In this document: piece by piece, positions 1-9,526 of the stretch | How positions within the stretch are numbered: position 1 is the first letter of the stretch | Layout of the letters: every line of letters starts with the position of its first letter | Assembly: GCA_030410095.1 (NCBI GenBank) | Contig: JAUFRC010000001.1 | Location: 2,058,501 to 2,122,500 of the forward strand | DNA from: Paracoccus cavernae | Lineage (GTDB): Bacteria; Pseudomonadota; Alphaproteobacteria; Rhodobacterales; Rhodobacteraceae | Length of the DNA stretch: 64,000 bases | Direction of reading: 5' to 3' | Made by a program: the position numbers and the translations under genes | The notes under the pieces: model-generated | Databases searched by the model: none | Told to the model about the DNA's origin: nothing | What the model saw: the letters and a program-made list of their open reading frames with translations, nothing else

Positions 1-2097
1 GACCAAATTCATCGATACGACCGAGGATCTCTTCCATTTCCGCAAGCGCCGCGACCGTGCGACGAAGCTGTTGATCTATATCGCGGATATTTCGGTGAAC
101 GGTCACCCCGAGACGGCAGGCCGCGCCCAGCCGCCCGCCGATGCGCGCAAACCCGTGCCGCCGGCCCCCAAGGTCGAGCCCGCATCCGGCACGCGCCAGA
201 TGCTCGAACGGCAGGGCGCGAAGGCCGTGGCCGATTGGATGCTGGCGCAAAAGCGCCTGCTGATCACCGACACCACGATGCGCGACGGCCACCAGTCGCT
301 GCTGGCGACGCGGATGCGCTCGCTCGACATGATCAAGGTCGCGCCGAGCTATGCGGCCAACCTGCCCGATCTGTTCTCGGTCGAATGCTGGGGCGGCGCG
401 ACCTTTGATGTGGCCTACCGCTTCTTGCAGGAAAGCCCGTGGCAGCGCCTGCGCGATCTGCGCGAGCGCATGCCAAACCTGATGACCCAGATGCTTTTGC
501 GCGCCTCGAACGGGGTCGGCTATACCAACTACCCCGACAATGTCGTGCAAAGCTTCGTGCGTCAGGCGGCGGGGTCCGGCATCGACATCTTCCGCGTTTT
601 CGACAGCCTCAACTGGGTCGAAAACATGCGCGTCGCGATGGATGCGGTGATCGAGACCGGCAAGATCTGCGAAGGCACCGTCTGCTATACCGGCGACATC
701 CTCGATCCGGCGCGGGCGAAATACGACCTGAAATACTATGTCGATATGGGTAAACAGCTGCGCGATGCAGGCGCCCATGTCCTCGGCCTCAAGGATATGG
801 CCGGTCTGCTGAAACCGGGAGCCGCGCGGGTTCTGGTGCGCGCGCTGAAGGAAGAGGTCGGCCTGCCCGTCCATTTCCACACCCATGACACCAGCGGCAT
901 CGCGGGGGCCTCGATCCTTGCCGCGGCCGAAGCGGGCGTCGACGCCGTCGATTCGGCGATGGATGCCTTCTCGGGCGGCACCTCGCAGCCCGCGCTGGGG
1001 TCGATTGTCGAGGCCTTGCGCAACTCCGACCGCGACACCGGCCTTGATATCGGCGCGGTCCGCGCGATCTCCAACTACTGGGAGGCGGTGCGCGAGCAAT
1101 ATGCCGCCTTCAGATCGGGCATTCAGGCCCCCGCCTCCGAGGTCTATCTGCATGAAATGCCCGGCGGCCAGTTCACCAACCTCAAGGCGCAGGCGCGCTC
1201 GATGGGGCTCGAAGAGCGCTGGGGCGAGATCGCCCAGACCTATGCCGATGTGAACCAGATGTTCGGCGATATCGTGAAGGTGACGCCCTCCTCCAAGGTC
1301 GTGGGCGATATGGCGCTGATGATGGTGGCCCAAGGGCTGAACCGCACGCAGGTCGAAGATCCCGCGACCGATGTCGCCTTCCCCGATCGGTTGTCGACAT
1401 GATGAAGGGCAATCTCGGGCAACCTCCGGGGATGGCCCGTGGCCCTGCAGGCCAAGATCCTCAAGGGCGAGCCCGCGCTGACCACACGGCCTGGCGCCTC
1501 GATGGCGCCGGTCGATCTGGAAGCGGTTCGCGCGAAACTGTCGCAGGAACTCGACGGGATGGAGATCGACGACGAGCATCTGAATGCCTATCTGATGTAT
1601 CCCAAGGTCTTGCTCGACTATATGGGGCGGCGGCGCAGCTACGGCCCCGTGCGCGCCCTGCCGACGCATACGTTCTTCTACGGGATGGAGCCGGGCGAGG
1701 CGATCACCGCCGAAATCGATCCGGGCAAAACCTCGAGATCCTGTTCCAGACCATCGGAGAGACCGACGAAAACGGCGATGTGAAGGTGTTTTTCGAGCTG
1801 AACGGCCAGCCGCGCGTGATCCGCGTCCCGAACCGCGCCATCAAGGCCCAGACCAAGGCGCGCCCCAAGGCCGACCCTGCCAATCCCGCCCATATCGGGG
1901 CACCGATGCCCGGCGTGATCGCCAGCGTGACGGCGGCGCTTGGCCAGAAGGTCAAAACCGGCGACCTGCTGCTGACCATCGAGGCGATGAAGATGGAAAC
2001 CGGCATCCATGCCGACCGCGACGGCGTGGTCAAAGCGCTGCATGTCTCGGCGGGCAGTCAGGTCGACGCCAAGGATCTGATGATCGAGATCGAATGA
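1..2097 (+). CDS. pyc: pyruvate carboxylase, C-terminal part (5' end outside window)
   Basis: Biotin-dependent carboxylation of pyruvate to oxaloacetate (anaplerosis). The sequence enters mid-gene: an open frame is read from base 2 through the carboxyltransferase domain (DTTMRDGHQS near 271–300, metal-binding HFHTHDTSG near 873–896) and ends in a biotinyl domain with EAMKMETG, the biotinylated Lys being the codon at 1990–1992. The frame breaks three times: near 1385 (DSVVDMM expected, GATTC read as GATC), near 1431 (a G run) and near 1733 (a C lost before CTCGAG). Each is repaired by one added base, so I read one normal gene with consensus errors. A strong terminator follows 5 bases after the stop. 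Family assignment is secure. Confidence 0.95.
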
Positions 2098-2102
2098 TGC
2101 GA

Positions 2103-2127
2103 AAGGGCGCCCTCGGGCGCCCTTCTT
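2103..2127 (+). terminator. rho-independent terminator of pyc
   Basis: AAGGGCGCCC is followed by TC and its exact reverse complement, then CTTC. The hairpin lies directly after the pyc stop codon at 2095–2097. Confidence 0.8.
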
Positions 2128-2164
2128 CATTGCCGGCCTGTTGGTGACGGGGTGCGCGCCCACC

Positions 2165-2638
2165 CTATTCGACCGCAGGCCCGGGATCGGCGGGCACGCT
2201 CTGCTCCTCCGCGGCAGAGGGTGGCGGGGCCGGAATGTTCATCGCGAAATCGAAACAGCCGGGCTGCCCCTCGACCGCGACAGCGGGGTTGGCGGCGTCA
2301 CGCTGGCGCTCGGTCGGGAGCTCGAGCTTGGCGCAAAGGCGCAACGATTGCGGCCCGAGACGCTCGTAGCGGTAGGCCTCGCCGGTGGCGGGATCCGCCA
2401 TACGCGGCAGCTCGCCGCAACCGGCCTGTGCCGAAGGGGTTTCGGGCAGGTTGTTGCCATTGGCCACGCCCTGACAATTGGCATGCCACCACAGGCTTCT
2501 GAGATCCGACATCCGCACGAAGTCGCGGTTCTGCGCTCGCGCGGTCAGCGGCCCGCCCGCAACCCAAAGCGCGGCCGCCACCATCACCGCAGCCAATCCC
2601 AAAATCGCCCAGCTGGCCGCTTTCTTGCCGTCACGCAT
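2165..2638 (-). CDS. hypothetical secreted or membrane-anchored protein
   Basis: 157 residues starting MRDGKKAASW. A single hydrophobic segment (about residues 7–28) ends near an Ala-rich stretch, so it is a signal peptide or one-pass anchor; the rest should be periplasmic. Four cysteines in the mature part and a Pro-rich C-terminus with many acidic residues are visible. I do not recognise the family. I chose the start at 2638 because its ATG overlaps the stop of the upstream membrane gene by 8 bases, which suggests translational coupling; an in-frame start 36 bases upstream lies inside that gene. The frame is intact. Function is unknown, with a role beside the DUF5671-like protein inferred only from coupling. 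Confidence 0.6.
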   Translation of the reverse strand: MRDGKKAASWAILGLAAVMVAAALWVAGGPLTARAQNRDFVRMSDLRSLWWHANCQGVANGNNLPETPSAQAGCGELPRMADPATGEAYRYERLGPQSLRLCAKLELPTERQRDAANPAVAVEGQPGCFDFAMNIPAPPPSAAEEQSVPADPGPAVE

Positions 2639-3250
2639 CGATCTCGTCCCGATAATAAAGGCTGACCAAGACACCGAGCGCCGCCACCAGCAGGGCTTTG
2701 CTCAGGTAGTTCACGCTCAGGGAGCCGTCGAGCATCGTATAGATCGCGAGCACCAGATCCCCGAGCAGCACCAGTGCCGCTATCAGCAGCGTCACCGAAG
2801 CGAACCATTTGCGCACCAAAGAGCGCCTCAACCCGGGATCGCCCCGCGTTGCCTTGGCGGCCCGCGCATTGAGAAAGTAAAACAGCGGCCCGAAAGTCAA
2901 AAGCGCCGCTGCCGACCAGCGCATGCCGCTATCGCTGCCGTAACCCGGCGTGATGCCGTTCCGCGGCAAAAGACGGTCGATCAGATCAAACCCCATCGAA
3001 CCCACATGCCAGGCAATGGCGCCAAGCGAAAGGAACAGCAGCCCGTAAAGCAGCGCCTCGCGCGCCGAGACATAGGGACGGGGACGCGGGATAGGCGGAA
3101 GGTCCGGCATGTAAAGCCAGCCCGCCATCGCATCGCGGGTCTCGTTCTCGCTCCAGCCCGCCTCGGCCAAAGCGGCGCGGATCGCTTCGGGATCGCGCCC
3201 CGAAGCAAAGCCTCGCGGACAAAGTCGCTCAAGTGATCACTGGCGCGCAT
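2631..3250 (-). CDS. DUF5671-like integral membrane protein
   Basis: About 206 residues after repair. An N-terminal helical segment (MRASDHLSDFVREAL, then DPEAIRAALAEAGWSE) resembles the small helical domain seen ahead of DUF5671 proteins. It is followed by four hydrophobic segments: LLYGLLFLSLGAIAW, the stretch around AAALLTFGPLFYFL, SVTLLIAALVLLGDL and LLVAALGVLVSLYY. One base is missing near 3190–3200 between the two N-terminal blocks. The start at 3250 is preceded by GGGGAGAATC. The stop overlaps the next gene by 8 bases, so the two are probably co-translated. Function of the family is not established. Confidence 0.65.
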
Positions 3251-3413
3251 GATTCTCCCCTGCGATCGGCCATCCGGCCGCGATAGCGTCAATCAGACCG
3301 CGAAAGCGCGCGGGTTTCAACTCGCGCAGCCGCGCCAACCCCGCGTTTTTCCGAAACTTTCCGCATCGCAGCACGGTTTTTTCGCGCTTTCGGCCGATCG
3401 GCGGCATTTTCCC

Positions 3414-3441
3414 TTGCACCCCCCGCGCCCTGACCTAAATC
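3414..3441 (+). promoter_or_regulatory. probable promoter of first tRNA-Gly
   Basis: TTGCAC, 16 bases, then TAAATC, about 35 bases before the tRNA. The same arrangement with very similar flanking sequence (TAAATCACC) precedes the second tRNA, which supports a real sigma-70-type promoter. Confidence 0.55.
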
Positions 3442-3475
3442 ACCGCTCACCGGCAGGGAACTGCTGGGACGGAGT

Positions 3476-3550
3476 GCGGGCGTAGCTCAGGGGTAGAGCA
3501 TAACCTTGCCAAGGTTAGGGTCGTGAGTTCGAATCTCATCGCCCGCTCCA
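3476..3550 (+). tRNA. tRNA-Gly (anticodon GCC), copy 1
   Basis: 75 bases including the encoded CCA. The acceptor stem GCGGGCG pairs with CGCCCGC. The anticodon arm is TAACC–TTGCCAA–GGTTA with anticodon GCC. The T arm is GTGAG–TTCGAAT–CTCAT. It reads glycine codons GGC and GGU. A promoter lies upstream and a rho-independent terminator immediately downstream, so it is its own transcription unit. Confidence 0.97.
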
Positions 3551-3555
3551 AAAAC

Positions 3556-3590
3556 AAAAGGCCGGTCCTTCGGGACCGGCCTTTTTGTTT
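3556..3590 (+). terminator. terminator of tRNA-Gly copy 1
   Basis: AAAGGCCGGTCC, a TTCG tetraloop, the complementary arm, and then CTTTTTGTTT. This is a canonical rho-independent terminator. Confidence 0.93.
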
Positions 3591-3613
3591 GGAAATTTCT
3601 TGAAAATTCCCTC

Positions 3614-3642
3614 TTGCGACTTCCGGCACGATCCCATAAATC
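3614..3642 (+). promoter_or_regulatory. probable promoter of second tRNA-Gly
   Basis: TTGCGA, 17 bases, then TAAATC. It matches the promoter of copy 1 in both hexamers and in the following CACC, so the promoter appears to have been duplicated with the gene. Confidence 0.55.
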
Positions 3643-3678
3643 ACCCTCACCGAGGCAGAGATGCTGTCGGGACGGAGT

Positions 3679-3752
3679 GCGGGCGTAGCTCAGGGGTAGA
3701 GCATAACCTTGCCAAGGTTAGGGTCGTGAGTTCGATCTCATCGCCCGCTCCA
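3679..3752 (+). tRNA. tRNA-Gly (anticodon GCC), copy 2, one base short
   Basis: Identical to copy 1 except that the T loop reads TTCGAT instead of TTCGAAT, giving 74 bases and a six-base T loop. Acceptor, anticodon (GCC) and CCA end are unchanged. The lost A turns GAATC into GATC, the same change seen at seven coding frameshifts in this window. I therefore think it is a consensus error rather than a defective tRNA. Confidence 0.9.
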
Positions 3753-3757
3753 AAACA

Positions 3758-3792
3758 AAAAGGCCGGTCCTTCGGGACCGGCCTTTTTGTTT
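3758..3792 (+). terminator. terminator of tRNA-Gly copy 2
   Basis: Same GGCCGGTCC–TTCG–GGACCGGCC hairpin and T run as copy 1, spaced 203 bases from it like the tRNA genes. Confidence 0.93.
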
Positions 3793-3818
3793 GCGCCGCC
3801 TGTGACGACGGCAGCATT

Positions 3819-3873
3819 CGGGTATTTCCGTGATGAAGAAGGGCCTTTGCTTTCTTCATCATGAAAATACCCG
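3819..3873. repeat. long imperfect inverted repeat between convergent units
   Basis: CGGGTATTT (3819–3827) pairs with AAATACCCG, and TGATGAAGAA (3831–3840) pairs exactly with TTCTTCATCA (3852–3861); a short mismatch separates the two stems. It lies between the tRNA-Gly unit and the 3' end of the hydroxyacid dehydrogenase. It could be a bidirectional terminator or a dispersed intergenic palindrome. Confidence 0.7.
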
Positions 3874-3883
3874 TCTTTTGCGG

Positions 3884-4894
3884 TCAATATTGGCCCGGCA
3901 AGACCAGATCGGTCGGGCGGTGGCCGTCGGCGAAAGTCTTGATGTTGATGATGACCTTCTCGCCCATTTCCGCGCGGCCCTCGACCGTGGCCGAGCCCAT
4001 ATGCGGCAGCAGGACGACATTGGGGAGTTCACGCAGGCGCGGGTTGATCTCGTGGCCATGCTCGAAGACATCGAGCCCCGCCCCCGCGATCTCGCCCGCC
4101 CGCAGCATCCGCGTCAGGGCATTCTCGTCGATAACCTCTCCGCGCGAGGTGTTCACGATCACCGCCGAAGGCTTCATCAGCTTGAGGCGGCGGGCGTTCA
4201 TCAGATGGAAGGTCGAGGGCGTATGCGGCGCGTTGATCGAGATGATGTCCATGCGGCTCACCATCTGGTCGAGGCTTTCCCAATAGGTCGCCTGCAACTC
4301 GGCCTCGACTTCGGGGCGAAGGCGGCGGCGGTTGTGGTAATGGACCTGCATCCCGAAGGCATTGGCACGCCGCGCCACGGCCTGACCGATGCGGCCCATG
4401 CCGAGAATGCCCAGACGCCGGCCTCCAACGCGGCCGCCAAGGTGCAGTGTCGGCGCCCAGCCCTGCCAGTGGCCGGCCTGCATCTCGGCCATGCCTTCGG
4501 GCAGGCGGCGCGTCACGGCAAGGATCAGCGCAAGCGTCATATCGGCGGTGTCGTCGGTCACCACGCCCGGGGTATTCGTGACCAGCACGCCGCGCTGGCG
4601 CGCCGAATGGACATCGATATGGTCGATCCCCGCACCGTAATTCGCGATCAGCTTGAGCCGCTCGCCCGCCTGCGCCATCATCGATGCGTCGATCGTATCG
4701 GTGACGGTCGGGACCAGAACGTCGCTGGAGCGCATCGCGGCCACGATCTCGTCTCGGGTCATGCGGCGGTCATCCTCGCGCAGGACCACGTCGAACAGCT
4801 CCGACATGCGGGTTTCCACGACTTCGGGCAGTTTGCGCGTTACCGAAACCTTCAGGCGCGTCCGAGAGGGATTGTTCGCATATGTCATGGTCAT
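3884..4894 (-). CDS. 2-hydroxyacid (D-glycerate/glyoxylate-type) dehydrogenase
   Basis: 336 residues, intact. NAD(P)-dependent D-2-hydroxyacid dehydrogenase. The Rossmann motif GMGRIG is at 165–170. Catalytic residues are Arg251 (NTSRGE), the Glu in LDVFEHGHE (about 278–282) and His298 in LPHMGS. NYGAGIDHID near 85–94 is typical of the glyoxylate/hydroxypyruvate reductase branch. I chose the start at 4894 because AGGAGCAGCG precedes it; longer in-frame starts lack a ribosome site and run towards the divergent gene. Substrate cannot be fixed from sequence; glyoxylate or hydroxypyruvate is my inference. Confidence 0.9.
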   Translation of the reverse strand: MTMTYANNPSRTRLKVSVTRKLPEVVETRMSELFDVVLREDDRRMTRDEIVAAMRSSDVLVPTVTDTIDASMMAQAGERLKLIANYGAGIDHIDVHSARQRGVLVTNTPGVVTDDTADMTLALILAVTRRLPEGMAEMQAGHWQGWAPTLHLGGRVGGRRLGILGMGRIGQAVARRANAFGMQVHYHNRRRLRPEVEAELQATYWESLDQMVSRMDIISINAPHTPSTFHLMNARRLKLMKPSAVIVNTSRGEVIDENALTRMLRAGEIAGAGLDVFEHGHEINPRLRELPNVVLLPHMGSATVEGRAEMGEKVIINIKTFADGHRPTDLVLPGQY

Positions 4895-4986
4895 CGCTGC
4901 TCCTGTCTTCCAATGCCGGTCCGCTTTTGGCAAACTGCCCATGATGCGGGGCAGTGACAAGACCTCGAACAAGGCAGGACTGGCAT

Positions 4987-5613
4987 ATGAGACCAATTAA
5001 AGCATGGCTGGCAGGGGCTTTGCCGGCGCTTGCGCTGATTCCCTTCGTGATTCCCGCCCATGCCCAGACCGGCTCCCCTCGCAGATCGTCGAAGCCATCG
5101 AAGGTCAGGCCGAGGTGCAAGGCGCGGCCCCCAATGTTTCGGCCGATGCCGAGATCAGCCGCCACCAGAACGAAGAGCGCGATCCCAATCGCGGCGCGGT
5201 CACCAATCTGCCTGTGCCGCGCTTTGTCAGCCTCAAGGGCGGCGAAGGCAATGCGCGGCGCGGGCCGAGCCTGTCGCACCGTATCGACTGGGTCTTTCGC
5301 CACCCCGGCATGCCCCTGCGCGTGGTCGCCGAATTTGGCCATTGGCGCCGCGTGATCGATCAGGACGGCGCGGGCGGCTGGGTCCATTACGCGCTGCTCT
5401 CGGGCGTGCGCACCGCGATCGTCCAGCAGGACATGCTGGAGCTGATGTCGCGTCCCGACCAGAATTCCAGCGTGGTCGCCCGCGCCGATCCGGTGCGATC
5501 GTGCGGCTGCATGAATGCAACAAGGATTGGTGCCGGATCTCGGGCGGGGCGAGAAGGGCTGGGTCCTCAAGACCACGCTTTGGGGTGTCGATCCCGACGA
5601 GATCCGCGACTAA
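4987..5613 (+). CDS. secreted bacterial SH3-domain protein
   Basis: About 209 residues after repair. A signal peptide (MRPIKAWLAGALPALALIPF, cleavage likely after AHA) is followed by a Gln/Asp-rich linker and two SH3-type repeats: LPVPRFVSLKGGEGNARRGPS through RVIDQDGAGGWVHYALLSG, then a second ending in CRISGGEKGWVLKTTLWGV. This matches the SH3_4 (bacterial SH3) family, usually periplasmic and thought to bind cell-wall or protein ligands. Three single bases are missing near 5078, 5499 and 5545. It is divergent from the hydroxyacid dehydrogenase, with 92 bases between starts. A GC-rich terminator lies about 70 bases downstream. Confidence 0.8.
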
Positions 5614-5682
5614 CGGCGCCGTTCAAGGGCCCAAACGGGGCAGGACGCCGCCCGTCTGTCCCGACGAGACGATAGAAAAGCG

Positions 5683-5720
5683 ACGCGCGCCGGACCTCGG
5701 GTCGGGCGCGCGGCTTGTTT
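5683..5720 (+). terminator. GC-rich terminator after the SH3 gene
   Basis: CGCGCGCCGGACC is followed by a short loop and a near-perfect complementary arm (one G·G mismatch), then CTTGTTTT. Confidence 0.75.
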
Positions 5721-5759
5721 TCATCCATCGGGCATCGCCCGTGGCGCAGTCTTTGGTGC

Positions 5760-6188
5760 TCACGCCCCGCCGGTCACATCGCTCGAGGCGGCTGCACGGG
5801 CGCATTGGAAATAGGTCAGCGTCGTCTGGTCGCGCGTGACCCGCAAGACATCGGGGCGCGATTGCAGGTAGAGGACGCGGTTGCCGTTCAATTCGCCACC
5901 CTCGCAGGACAGCGTGACCTCGGTACGGTTCACCTGCACGTTGGAATCGACGACCGTACAGGTCGAGCCGGCCACGAGGAAGCGGTTGCCGTCGATCACC
6001 ATTCGGGTCGCGCTTTGCTCATTGCCGCAATCGCTCGCACGCAGGTTGTAGCTGCCGTTGAGCGCATTCGAGGCGGCAACCGGACCCGGTGTCTGGTCGG
6101 GCACGGGTGGGGCGGTTTTCTCGCAGGCGGCAACAAATCCGGCCAAAGCAATGGCCGCGAGTGGCAGGGCGAGTGTCTTGGTCATCAT
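5760..6188 (-). CDS. lipoprotein of unknown function
   Basis: 142 residues, intact. The signal peptide ends in a lipobox, GFVAAC, with Cys22 as the lipidated residue. The mature part has a Pro-rich linker (PPVPDQTPGP) and a compact domain of roughly 110 residues with four cysteines, beginning LNGSYNLRASDCGN. It resembles small secreted beta-rich domains in overall look, but I do not recognise a named family. The start is preceded by GGGAGA at suitable distance. It lies between the convergent SH3 gene and the M3 peptidase and is probably transcribed alone. Confidence 0.7.
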   Translation of the reverse strand: MMTKTLALPLAAIALAGFVAACEKTAPPVPDQTPGPVAASNALNGSYNLRASDCGNEQSATRMVIDGNRFLVAGSTCTVVDSNVQVNRTEVTLSCEGGELNGNRVLYLQSRPDVLRVTRDQTTLTYFQCARAAASSDVTGGA

Positions 6189-6299
6189 CTTCGACGTCTC
6201 CCATCTGTCAGCGCGCGGCCAATGCCTTTGCCGGTCATAAGCCGGTCAGAGTTCAGTCGCGCGGCGTTGCGGACTCTGCAGCCAGAAGGCCACGTCCAT

Positions 6300-8298
6300 T
6301 CAACAAAGCGTGAACCCCGGTTTTCGTTCCCTGAATTTCAGCCAAAGTTCGTCGGCCGGTCGGGAATCGCCCTTGGACAGGATCCATTCCTCAAGCCGTG
6401 CCGCGGTTGCGGGGTCGAAAACATCGCCGGTCTCGCGGAAGGCCTCGAAAGCGTCGGCATCCATGACTTCGGACCACATGTAGCTGTAATAGCCCGAGGA
6501 ATAGCCGTCTCCCGAGAAGACATGGCTGAAATGCGGCGTCGCATGGCGCATCGGGATCGCGGCGGGCGCGCCGAGACGGTCGAGCACCTCTGCCTGTTTG
6601 GCCATCGGATCGGCGCTCGGGCTGCCTTGGTGGAAGGCGATATCGACCAGCGCGCTTTCGAGATATTCGGTCGTGGCGAAACCCTGATCGGCATTGCCCG
6701 CAGCGATGATGCGGTCACGCAGATCGGCAGGCAGCGGCGCGCCGGTTTCGGCATGACGGGCATGACGGTCGAGCACTTCGGGCTGTTCGAGCCAATGTTC
6801 GTAAAGCTGGCTCGGCAGCTCCACGAAGTCGCGCGCAACCGAGGTGCCCGACATCGAGGGCCATGTCACATCCGACAGGATATGGTGCAGGGCATGGCCG
6901 AATTCGTGAAACAGCGTATGCGCGTCGTCCCAAGACAGATAGGCGGGCGCGCCTGCGGTCTCGGGCGGGGTAAAGTTGCAGATATTCGTGACGATCGCGC
7001 GCTGGCCCGCGCCGATCTTGTCCTGCTGCTGCAAGGACGAGCACCACGCCCCCGAGCGTTTCGAGGGCCGCGCGAAGAAATCGCCCACGAAGATCGCCAT
7101 CAGCTTGCCGCCGCGCGTGACCTCCCAAGCGCGGGCCTCGGGCGCCCAGAGCGGAGCCTCGAATTCACGCATTTCAAGGCCGAACAGCCGGTTTGCCGTG
7201 TCGAAGACCGCGCCGATCATCGCATCCAGCGTCAGGTAGGGTTTGACCTCGGCCTCGTCGATATCATGTTCGGCGCGGCGGCGGCGCTCGGCGTAGAAAC
7301 GCCAGTCCCAAGGTTCGAGCGCGCCATTGACGCCATCGGCATGGAGCGCGCGGGTGAAGGCCTCGGCGTCAAGATGGGCGCGGGCGACGGCGGGTTCCCA
7401 GACCTGCATCAGCAACTCTTCGACCGTGGCGGCATTGCGCGCCATTTCGGGCTCGAGTTTATACGCCGCGAAATCGGCATAGCCCAAAGCTGCGCGCGCT
7501 CGTGGCGCAGGGCGAGGATCTCGGTGATGACCGGCAGGTTGTCGGTGGCCTCGCCTCCCGCCCCTGCCCCGAACCGCGTGCGGTCCATGCCCGAAAGGCA
7601 ATCTCGCGCAGGGCACGGTCTTCGCTATATTCGAGGAATGGCACGATCAGCGAGCGGTTCAGCGTCACGATCTGGCCGTCGAACCCGCGCTCTTTGGCGG
7701 CGGCACGCATGGCGCGGACCAACCAGTCCGGCAGACCGGCCAGACGGTCGTCGGGGATCTGCTGGACGTAGTCGCGTTCATCCGTCAGCACGTTTTGCGA
7801 GAATTCCGTCGTCAGGACAGCCAGACGTTCGCGGATCGCGGCCATGCGCTCGCGGGCCGCGCCGTCCAGCGCGGCACCGGCGCGACGCAGGCCGCGCAGG
7901 GTCAGTTCGGTCAGGCGGCGGTCTTCGGGGGCGAGGCTGTCGGCCGTCGCAGCCACGGTCTCGACACGGGCGAAAAGACGCGGGTCCATGCCGGTTTTCG
8001 AGCCGTGAGCCGCCAGACGCGGCGCGACTTCGCGCTGGATCTTCTCGCGCGAGGGGTTCGATCGACGCCGGTGAGATTGTAGAAAACAGAGGCCAGACGG
8101 TTCAGGCTGTCTTCGGCGCTTTCGAGGGCGGCGACCGTATTGGCGAAAGTCGCGGGCTCGGGATTGGCGGCGATCGCCTCGACAGCGGCGGCGGCCTCGG
8201 CCAGACAGTGATCGAATGCGGGGGAAATCCTCGTCGCGGATCAGGTCGAAGCGCGGCAGGCCATGCGGACCGGACCAATGCGTGATTTCGGGATTCAT
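6300..8298 (-). CDS. prlC: M3-family oligopeptidase (oligopeptidase A / PrlC type)
   Basis: About 667 residues after repair. Cytoplasmic zinc metallopeptidase that degrades short peptides, including cleaved signal peptides. The zinc motif HEFGH (TLFHEFGHALHH, near 6870–6905) and the downstream Glu-containing region (GSSVARDFVELPSQ-like) are present. FSGDGYSSGYYSYMWSEV near the C-terminus is characteristic. The N-terminal part carries the family hallmark LTGVDSNPSREK once a GATTC to GATC deletion at 8060–8063 is repaired. Four other bases are missing: two in a C run at 8220–8224, one near 7530 and one near 7490. The start at 8298 follows AAGGAGATCCGCG. Function assignment is secure at family level. 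Confidence 0.92.
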
Positions 8299-8394
8299 CG
8301 CGGATCTCCTTGCGTGACGGCGGCGGCGCAACCGCGCCACCCGTATGATCAAGGATTTAACCCGCAGCCGCCCTTTGACAAGGCCGCCGCCCGA

Positions 8395-9515
8395 TCATTG
8401 CGCCGAAGGGCTTGCCGGATGGATGCCGCCGCAGATCGCGCAGCCTTCGCGCCTGCGCATCGAGATCACGCGGCTTTCGCCCCAAAGCCCGTCGAAAATG
8501 AGCATCCGCCCCCGCAAAGGCGCGCCGGCACGGGTCAGGAGCTTGATCGCCTCGAGCGCCATCATCGAGCCGACGACCCCCGGAAGCGCGCCCACCACCC
8601 CGCCTCGGCGCATGACGGTGCAAGCCCTTGGGCGGGCGGCTCGGGGAACAGGCAGGCGAGGCAGGGCGCGTTGCGGGCGGGGTCCCAGATGGTCAACTGG
8701 CCCTCCCATTGCGCGATCGAGCCCGCGACCAGCGGCACGCCCGCCGCGACACAGGCCCGATTGACCGCAAAGCGCGAGGCGAAACTGTCGGTGCCGTCCA
8801 GCACCAGATCGAAGCCCGCAACAAGCTCTGCGTCATCGGCGGTGATGCGGCGGGCCAGCGCGGTGACCCCGACATGGGGGTTGAGCGCGGCGATGGCCTC
8901 GGCCGCGGCCTCGACCTTGGCGCGGCCGTTATCGCTGCTGTGGAAGATCACCTGACGTTGCAGGTTAGAGAGGCTGACGACATCGTCATCGGCCAGCGTC
9001 ATCCGCCCGACCCCCGCCGCCGCCAGATAAAGCGCGACCGGCGAACCAAGCGCACCCGCGCCCACGACCAGCACCTTCGCGCCGCGCAGACGGTTTTGCC
9101 CCGCGCCGCCGACCTCGCGCAAAACGATATGGCGGGCATAGCGGTCGAGCTCGGCATCTGACATCGGCGCAGGCTTGCCGTCCGCTCCGATGACGGGCGG
9201 CGCAAGCGGGGCAGCCGCTTCGACGGCAACCGGCATCGCGCCTTCGGTCGCCCCATTGCGCGCGGCAACGGCATTGCGCTTGAGATAGCCGATCACCTTG
9301 CGGTAGCCGATCACCAACAACACGAAGCCGCCCGCCAGCGCCCATTGCTGCGGCCCTCCGCCAATCAGACGCGCCAGCGCCGATTGCGGCCAAAGCGCGA
9401 GGACCGGCATCGAGGCGATCCAGACGCCCAGCACCATTGCCGCCGTATAGCGGCCCGGAATGCGGGCAAAGCGCCAGCTGAGCAGAATGACGAGGATCAG
9501 GAGAAGGACGAACAT
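8395..9515 (-). CDS. moeB: ThiF/MoeB-family adenylyltransferase with N-terminal membrane segments
   Basis: About 373 residues. Residues 1–80 hold three hydrophobic segments (around 1–13, 25–45 and 58–72). A Pro/Ala linker leads to an E1-like domain from about residue 119 (MSDAELDRYARHIVLREVGG). The nucleotide-binding GAGALG is at 152–157, followed by DDDVVSLSNLQRQV. Zinc cysteines appear as PCLACLF and CAICGG. MoeB adenylates the C-terminus of MoaD for molybdopterin synthesis; ThiF does the same to ThiS. Which substrate applies here is not visible. One base is missing near 8606. It lies 11 bases after dut, in the likely infC–dut–thiF unit. Confidence 0.85.
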
Positions 9516-9526
9516 CGCCCCTCCCG

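Noticed and set aside
3237..3419. Possible 60-residue gene on the minus strand upstream of the DUF5671-like gene
   Set aside because: Basic composition, no ribosome site, and it covers the region expected to hold promoters for both sides.
5715..8285. Open frame of 856 codons on the plus strand
   Set aside because: Antisense to the M3 oligopeptidase, whose sense frames carry HEFGH and all family motifs.
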